From: Streptomyces inusitatus
GTDB taxonomy: Bacteria; Actinomycetota; Actinomycetes; Streptomycetales; Streptomycetaceae
DNA length: 36,000 nt
NCBI RefSeq assembly: GCF_014651115.1
Contig: NZ_BMWG01000005.1
Span: 1-36,000, forward strand
Direction: 5' to 3'
Made by a program: the position numbers and the translations under genes. Below, piece by piece: positions 31,732-36,000 of this stretch. Position 1 is the stretch's first letter. Each line of letters starts with the position of its first letter. The notes under the pieces were generated by a model. The model had not been told where the DNA came from. It saw nothing but the letters and a program-made list of their open reading frames with translations, and made no database searches.

Positions 31732-31812
31732 GGACCTGGCGCGGGACCTGGCGCGGGGACCGGAGCAGGACCGGAGCAGGACCGGCACGGGGGCTGACGC
31801 GGGGGCTGACGC
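31723..31812. repeat. Three consecutive blocks of short tandem repeats
   Basis: CCTGGCGCGGGA three times (31723-31758, last base altered), then ACCGGAGCAGG twice (31759-31780), then GGGGGCTGACGC twice (31789-31812). Unit lengths are 12, 11 and 12 nt. It lies in the 490-bp gap 31628-32117 beyond the hairpin. No gene is visible in this gap; the other elements in it are the palindrome at 31941 and the hairpin at 32079. Confidence 0.85.
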
Positions 31813-31940
31813 GAGGCGCGCCCAATACCGCGATTTCCAGACCGACATGCGCGGGCGACAGTGCGCATTCCCGGCCGGTGACGGCTCAACTCCCTTCATA
31901 AGCCGAGGTGGAACGGCCTTTGGCAGGCTTGGGACACATA

Positions 31941-31972
31941 CCCCATCTTCACTACATCAGGTGAAAATGGGG
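31941..31972. promoter_or_regulatory. 32-bp near-perfect palindrome upstream of the peptide operon
   Basis: CCCCATCTTCAC-N8-GTGAAAATGGGG, 12-bp arms with one mismatch, 145 bp before the small-peptide start. It is AT-richer than its surroundings and far from the preceding stop, so an operator for the operon beginning at 32118 is more likely than a terminator. Confidence 0.55.
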
Positions 31973-32078
31973 GACTTCCTCTCGCGGAGCGTGACCTCGC
32001 GGGGTGACCATGTAACGACGGCGCGTCATACGTGTCGGTCTGTCCCCGTTGTCGGCATCCGCCGCACAACCTGGTGAA

Positions 32079-32098
32079 CCGCCCGCGGAGCCGGGCGG
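32079..32098 (+). other. Leader hairpin just upstream of the peptide gene
   Basis: CCGCCCG-N6-CGGGCGG, 7-bp arms, ending about 9 nt before the GGAGGAAA ribosome-binding site of the 57-aa gene. It might affect translation or transcript stability. Confidence 0.35.
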
Positions 32099-32117
32099 CA
32101 GTCCCCTGGAGGAAACC

Positions 32118-32291
32118 ATGTCCATCACCACCACCCGCACCGTGCTCGCGGACGTCGACGAGCGCACCGCCGTGCACGCGCTGATGACCGAGCCGGAGGC
32201 CACCGTCAGCGGCGCTCCCGTCTACGCGCCGGAGGCGGCGCTCATCCTGCTCGCCGCTCTGCTCCTCTCGCCGAAGCAGCCGCGGAAGTAA
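32118..32291 (+). CDS. 57-aa peptide with hydrophobic C-terminal half (candidate precursor)
   Basis: A 57-aa protein at ATG 32118, with GGAGGAAA optimally placed. Residues 1-30 are polar and acidic (TRTVLADVDERTAVHALMTEPEATV), followed by a PVYAPEA segment and a strongly hydrophobic stretch AALILLAALLLS (40-51), ending with a basic SPKQPRK tail. There is no Sec signal at the N-terminus; the layout is a leader plus hydrophobic core, or a small C-terminal membrane-anchored protein. It lies 55 nt before the 263-aa gene, in one orientation with it and the DUF6895-like and serine hydrolase genes. No Cys is present, so lanthionine or disulfide chemistry is excluded. Family not recognised. Confidence 0.7.
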   Translation: MSITTTRTVLADVDERTAVHALMTEPEATVSGAPVYAPEAALILLAALLLSPKQPRK

Positions 32292-32346
32292 GGCTTCCGT
32301 CTGATCCCCCTCAGCACTGATCACTTCTGAAGAAGGCGAGAAACCG

Positions 32347-33138
32347 ATGTCGCACACGGACTCCGCACCGTCGGCTGAATACGGGGCGGCGGTGGAGAGT
32401 CTGGCCGGGCGCGTTCTGCTGGCGGTGAGCGGCGGGGAGGAGTCCCCGGACCTCGCGGCTCATCTGCGGAAAGCGCTGGACACCAAGGCGGCATTGGCCG
32501 CGGTGCGGGTGCTGGGACCTGATGTCTTCGCACCCGCGCTGTTGGCCTCCGTACCCTCCTCGCCGACCGACCGGGAGGTGGTGGCCGAGGCGCTGCGCGT
32601 CTTCCCGTCCGCCCCCGGCGACCCTCCCGAAGTCGCGTGGCTGGACCGCGCGACGCTCGCCCTGCTCGCCCGACCCGACAACGGCACGATCGGCACGATC
32701 GGCACGGTCGTCGCGGTGGACTCGGCGGCGGACGGCGCTTCCGAGAGCTCTTCGGAGAGTGCTTCCGGCGGCGCGGAGCCCGCGCCCGAGGAGCGGCACT
32801 GGCGCCCCTGGGCCCAGGGCATGGCCCGGCTGTCGCCGCTGGCGCTGCCCGGAGTGCGGGGCGAGGCCGCCGAGCAGGCGTCGCGCCGGGTGCTCGATCT
32901 GTACCGGGGACTCACCCGCTCGATGCTGCGCCGCGACTATCCGACCACCGCACGGCTGGCCCGCTGGGGCGCACTGGCCGAAGGCGCGGGCACGGCCGCC
33001 CTGCCGGGGATGGACATCGAGACCGTGGTGCGCCATCTGGAGCTGTGCGGAGCCGTCGGCGCGAGGACCGTTCTGGACACCACCATCGCCGGCCGGATCG
33101 TCGCCGCCCGGCAGAACCCGAAGGAGCGCTCCGCGTGA
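32347..33138 (+). CDS. Hypothetical protein in the peptide/DUF6895 operon
   Basis: A 263-aa protein at ATG 32347, with a GAAGGCGAG region upstream. I recognise no domain. It is Ala/Leu/Arg-rich and helical, with a low-complexity Ser/Glu stretch (SESSSESASGG) at about 136-149, next to a GTIGTIGTV stretch encoded by three 9-nt repeats (32683-32709). No signal peptide, no membrane helix. The C-terminal third (LDLYRGLTRSMLRRDYPTTARLARWGALAEG) looks like a conserved helical domain. GTGA overlap with the DUF6895-like gene at 33135 shows coupling. Probably a partner of that protein, cytosolic; function unknown. Confidence 0.7.
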   Translation: MSHTDSAPSAEYGAAVESLAGRVLLAVSGGEESPDLAAHLRKALDTKAALAAVRVLGPDVFAPALLASVPSSPTDREVVAEALRVFPSAPGDPPEVAWLDRATLALLARPDNGTIGTIGTVVAVDSAADGASESSSESASGGAEPAPEERHWRPWAQGMARLSPLALPGVRGEAAEQASRRVLDLYRGLTRSMLRRDYPTTARLARWGALAEGAGTAALPGMDIETVVRHLELCGAVGARTVLDTTIAGRIVAARQNPKERSA

Positions 33139-34073
33139 GCACATCGACGTCAGGAGCACCGGCGAGCAGCAGACGGATCGCCCACCAGGTGGTGACGCGA
33201 GCGCTCGACTGGCTGCACACCCACTCCGACCGGGGGGCGATGCCGCCGGAGTCGGAGGCCGCTCTCGCCGACCCCGACGGCTTCTACAAACCGCTGGGCG
33301 AGCTGGCGCTCGCCGCGTCCCTGGTGCTCCGCGAGGGCATGGCCTCGGCGAGCGAGCAGCAAGCGGCCCGGGATCTGCTGGACTTCGGCTGGACCCAGCT
33401 CGGCTCCGGCGATCTGCTGTACGAGCGGCAGATGCGGTTCCCGATGATGACGGATCCGCTGGAGATGTACACCCACTTCGCACGCGCCGGCTATCGCCAT
33501 GAGCGTCTGCACACGCTGGTGGCGCATCTGGGCGGACTCGCCACGCACCGGGGCTCGGAGATGATGCCCAACCGCCGTATGGCGGTGGCGAACGCCGCCC
33601 GGGTCGCGGAGGTCGAGCGGGAGACGGACTGGTCCAAACTGATCGACGCCACCTGGCTGGGGCACACCCCGGAGCCGTGGATGATCGACTGGATGACGGC
33701 CTACTGCATGACCCACACGGTCTTCCATGCCACCGACTGGGGTGCCGATCCCGAGGGGCTGCCCGTGCGGGTGCGGGAGTATCTCGCCCACTGGCTCCCG
33801 GCGTGGATGGACATCTGGGCGGAGATCCATGAGTGGGACCTGCTCGCCGAGCTGATCATCGTCGACGCCTCGCTGCCCCGGCCGCAGTGCGATCCGGAGA
33901 TCTGGGAGCGGCTCGCGGCGGCGCAGCATCCCGACGGGCTGGTGCCGCGGGACGGGAATCCGGTCGACGAGGATCCCGACCAGGCGTATCTGGACAACCG
34001 TCATACGACCATCGTGGCGGCCATCGCGGGCACCCTGGCGCTCTCCCGGCACGGAGACACCGTTGTCCTCTGA
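33135..34073 (+). CDS. DUF6895-like protein
   Basis: A 312-aa protein starting at GTG 33135, overlapping the previous stop. Features I associate with DUF6895 proteins are ALDWLHTHSDRGAMPPESE near the N-terminus, KPLGELALAASLVLREG, PLEMYTHFARAGYRHERL, a LGHTPEPWMIDWMTAYCMTHT stretch, and ERLAAAQHPDGLVPRDG near the C-terminus. The His/Trp-rich helical repeats resemble an alpha/alpha-toroid-type fold, but no catalytic site is known to me. No signal peptide. It overlaps the TTG start of the serine hydrolase by 11 nt. It is a likely core protein of this operon, acting on or with the 57-aa peptide or its product. The family label is from memory. Confidence 0.7.
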   Translation: MSTSTSGAPASSRRIAHQVVTRALDWLHTHSDRGAMPPESEAALADPDGFYKPLGELALAASLVLREGMASASEQQAARDLLDFGWTQLGSGDLLYERQMRFPMMTDPLEMYTHFARAGYRHERLHTLVAHLGGLATHRGSEMMPNRRMAVANAARVAEVERETDWSKLIDATWLGHTPEPWMIDWMTAYCMTHTVFHATDWGADPEGLPVRVREYLAHWLPAWMDIWAEIHEWDLLAELIIVDASLPRPQCDPEIWERLAAAQHPDGLVPRDGNPVDEDPDQAYLDNRHTTIVAAIAGTLALSRHGDTVVL

Positions 34074-35112
34074 CCTCGCGGGCCCGCTGGGCACTCTTCT
34101 GGAACCGATGGCGGAGGCGGCCGACCGGCGGGCGTCCACCGTGATCTCGGTGTACGCGGACGGTGAGACGGCGACCCTGTGCCGGGGGTCCACCGCCCGG
34201 ACGGCCGGGGTTCCGGTCACCGACCGGACCCGTTTCGAGCTGGGGTCGGTGACCAAGACGTTCACCGCGCTGCTCTTCGCCGACATGGCGGCGCGCGGCG
34301 AGGTGAGTCTGGAGGAGCCTCTGAGCGCGCGGGTTCCGCGCTGGGCGCTGCCCCGGGGCCCGGCGGGCGCGGGCATCACGCTGGAGCATCTGGCGACGCA
34401 CACCTCCGGTCTGCCGAGGCTGCCGCCGGGGCTGCTGCGCACCGCCGTGCCGTACTGGACGACCAACCCCTATCAGGCCTATCCGGCGCACCGGTTGCTG
34501 GATTCCCTGGCGCGCACCCGGGTGCGGGGCAGGCCGGGCGCGCGGGTGCGTTACTCGAATTTCGGGATGGGTCTGCTGGGGCATCTGCTCACCTCCCGGG
34601 GGACCACGGGGTACGGTCCGATGCTGGAGGCGCGGGTGCTGAGGCCGCTGGGGCTCGGTGACACCTCGGCGGGTCCGGGTGAGCCGCAGGCCACCGGTCA
34701 CTGGCACGGCAGGCCCCGGCCGCCCTTTGTGATCCCGGCGCTGCCGGGGGCGGGCGCGGTGCGCTCCAGCGCCCGTGATCTGCTGCGTTATCTGCGCTGT
34801 CACATCGCGCCGGACTCCCCCTCGGGTCCCGGGATTTCGCTGCGCGGTGCTCTGTACGAGGTGGTTCGGCCGCGCCCCCGTGCACCGGGTGGTCCGGAGC
34901 TGTGTCTGGCGTGGACCAGACGGGCGCTGCCCGGCGGTGATCTGTATTTTCACCTCGGTGCCACACGCGGCTTCACCACGTTCATCGGCTTCGGTCAGGA
35001 TCCGGCCGTGGCGGTCGTGGCCCTGACGAATATCTCACCGACGTTGAGCTGCCGTTTCACTCAGGCCGGGTACGACCTGCTGCGGGCGGTCTCCGGCCGG
35101 TCGGGCCGCTGA
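34063..35112 (+). CDS. Beta-lactamase-fold serine hydrolase (TTG start)
   Basis: A 349-aa protein. The TTG start at 34063 has GGAG 7 nt upstream and overlaps the DUF6895-like gene by 11 nt; the next in-frame ATG (34108) would remove 15 residues. SxxK is SVTK at 62-65 (FELGSVTKTFTALLFADM), YxN is YSN at 164-166, and YFHLGATRGF near residue 300 is the KTG-equivalent. HLATHTSGLPRLP is typical. No signal peptide, so cytosolic. Such hydrolases cleave or form amide/ester bonds. Its coupling to the peptide operon suggests it finishes or resists a product, but this is inference. Confidence 0.88.
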   Translation: MSSDLAGPLGTLLEPMAEAADRRASTVISVYADGETATLCRGSTARTAGVPVTDRTRFELGSVTKTFTALLFADMAARGEVSLEEPLSARVPRWALPRGPAGAGITLEHLATHTSGLPRLPPGLLRTAVPYWTTNPYQAYPAHRLLDSLARTRVRGRPGARVRYSNFGMGLLGHLLTSRGTTGYGPMLEARVLRPLGLGDTSAGPGEPQATGHWHGRPRPPFVIPALPGAGAVRSSARDLLRYLRCHIAPDSPSGPGISLRGALYEVVRPRPRAPGGPELCLAWTRRALPGGDLYFHLGATRGFTTFIGFGQDPAVAVVALTNISPTLSCRFTQAGYDLLRAVSGRSGR

Positions 35113-35126
35113 GCGGCTGAGCGGCC
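35104..35126. terminator. Short stem between convergent genes
   Basis: GGCCGCT-N9-AGCGGCC straddles the hydrolase stop (35110-35112) and lies 5 nt beyond the stop of the minus-strand gene. Seven base pairs, so weak. Confidence 0.35.
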
Positions 35127-35130
35127 GGGG

Positions 35131-35802
35131 TCAGCGGGTCCAGTAGGTGAGGTTGCGGAAGCGGGACTCGGCGCGTCCCGTGCCGTGGTGGTAGACGCCG
35201 TTCTTGAAGTGGCGGGTGGCCGGGCCCCGGTCGGTGTCGGTGTGGACCAGGACATTGTCGAACCAGACCTGGACGGTGCCGGTGGTCGCGTTGTGCGCGA
35301 TCTTCACGTTGAACCACTTGTTGTACATGCCGGTCTTGATGACCTTGCCGCTGTAGGCCTTCACCGTGCCGCCGGCCTCGTTGTAGGCGTTCAGCATGAA
35401 GTCCGTCGCCGGGGTGCCCTCCGGCCGCTGGACCCGCAGGATCTGGACGAAGGTCGCGCCGTGGGTGCCCGCGACGAGATGGACATCGCCGTCCCACATG
35501 TGCTGACCGGCGGTGTACTCCTGGTGCCAGCGCATCTCGGTGCGGGGGTCGGTGGCGCTGGTCGGTGTGTGGGGCTTGTCGGTGTCGTAGACCCACAGAT
35601 GGTGCTCGCCGTCGGCGGTGTGCGTGTAGCGGTCGCCGACCGCGAGATCGTGCGGCTTCTGCACATTGAAGGTGAACGGGGTCTGCGTCCAGCCGGCCGT
35701 GGGGTCGGCGGCGGCACTCGCGGTGGAGTGGGTCAGTCCCAGGCCCACACCGCCGGCGGTCAGGCCGAGGCCGGTCAGCAGGGTACGTCGCGACAGCGTC
35801 AT
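35131..35802 (-). CDS. Tat-exported polysaccharide-lyase-like (PL7/PL20-type) protein
   Basis: A 223-aa protein starting at the ATG complementary to 35800-35802. The N-terminus MTLSRRTLLTGLGLTAGG with a hydrophobic run and THSTASA is a twin-arginine signal, so it is secreted folded. The mature part has RTEMR at 87-91 and HFKNGVYHH at 198-206, resembling the RxExR and YFKxGxYxQ motifs of PL7-type alginate lyases with a jelly-roll fold; the third motif QIH is replaced by QIL (120-122), so the catalytic His is not where expected. It may be a related lyase family (for example glucuronan lyase) or an inactive sugar-binding protein. It is single, with no coupled neighbours. Confidence 0.65.
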   Translation of the reverse strand: MTLSRRTLLTGLGLTAGGVGLGLTHSTASAAADPTAGWTQTPFTFNVQKPHDLAVGDRYTHTADGEHHLWVYDTDKPHTPTSATDPRTEMRWHQEYTAGQHMWDGDVHLVAGTHGATFVQILRVQRPEGTPATDFMLNAYNEAGGTVKAYSGKVIKTGMYNKWFNVKIAHNATTGTVQVWFDNVLVHTDTDRGPATRHFKNGVYHHGTGRAESRFRNLTYWTR

Positions 35803-35884
35803 GGATGAGTCCTTGTCCTGGGTGCCGCCCTCGTCCTGGACGGGCCTGACCACATACTCCCCCGGAAAAGATCCGCGGCCACCA

Positions 35885-36000
35885 CTGGTGACATGCCGAG
35901 CGGGGGGCGGGGGTCCCCGGGCGCCCCCCCGGCGGGGGGGTGGGGGCGGGGGCCTCCCGCGGGCCGGGGGGATCCGAGTCGGGGGCGGCTCCGGGGGGCG
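35885..36000. other. Low-complexity G/C-rich end of window
   Basis: Runs of G and C dominate from about 35898 (for example CCCCCCC and GGGGGGG). No gene is supported. It resembles an assembly or read end, as does the 12-C run at 1-12. Confidence 0.5.

Noticed and set aside
1..36000. tRNA, rRNA, insertion sequences
   Set aside because: No tRNA-like cloverleaf, transposase motif or flanking terminal inverted repeats were seen on reading either strand.

Overview
The window is high-GC actinobacterial DNA, most likely from a Streptomyces chromosome. The grounds are the very high GC content, frequent GTG starts (one TTG), stop/start overlaps of the ATGA or GTGA kind, a SARP/AfsR-type regulator, an ECF sigma/anti-sigma pair, and Tat and Sec exported enzymes. 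Both window ends run into G/C homopolymers and may be contig edges.

Left part (1-5650): the 3' end of a cytochrome P450, an NAD-dependent epimerase and a DUF4037 protein on the plus strand. These meet an uncharacterised protein and a beta-lactamase-fold serine hydrolase on the minus strand. A divergent TetR regulator lies beside a perfect 11-bp inverted repeat that is the likely operator for both directions.

5700-8610 is the most novel-looking locus. It holds four small proteins that share an [IV]PGF motif near the N-terminus. Three of them have Cys-rich C-terminal halves with regular CX3C spacing. With them are a stand-alone protein resembling the non-protease part of cyanobactin PatG and a PatA-like subtilisin. 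I read this as a ribosomal-peptide (RiPP-like) or disulfide-rich peptide system with its own leader protease. No YcaO, lanthionine synthetase, radical SAM enzyme or exporter is visible. An AhpD-like peroxidase follows.

9260-20680 is a probable defence island. A divergent Ser/Thr kinase faces a four-gene operon: a Cas4/RecB-like Fe-S nuclease, a zinc-ribbon REase, a large DinG-type helicase and a pPIWI-RE protein. The last three match the predicted pPIWI-RE three-gene island; the Fe-S nuclease and kinase look like accessory parts. The pPIWI gene carries an in-frame array of nine 9-nt repeats.

20730-25060: a 905-aa SARP-NB-ARC-TPR regulator, a 70-aa unknown protein, and an exported polysaccharide deacetylase. 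25190-27103 is htpG, with a 23-bp hairpin terminator.

27340-31627: an ECF sigma factor whose likely self-type promoter overlaps its start, its zinc-binding membrane anti-sigma factor, and an ABC transporter (ATPase, permease with a large soluble domain, extra membrane protein). 31628-32117 is a long intergenic region with a terminator, tandem repeats and a 12-bp-arm palindrome. After it come a 57-aa peptide, an unknown protein, a DUF6895-like protein and a serine hydrolase, closely packed and possibly a second peptide-natural-product operon. The window closes with a Tat-exported, polysaccharide-lyase-like protein.
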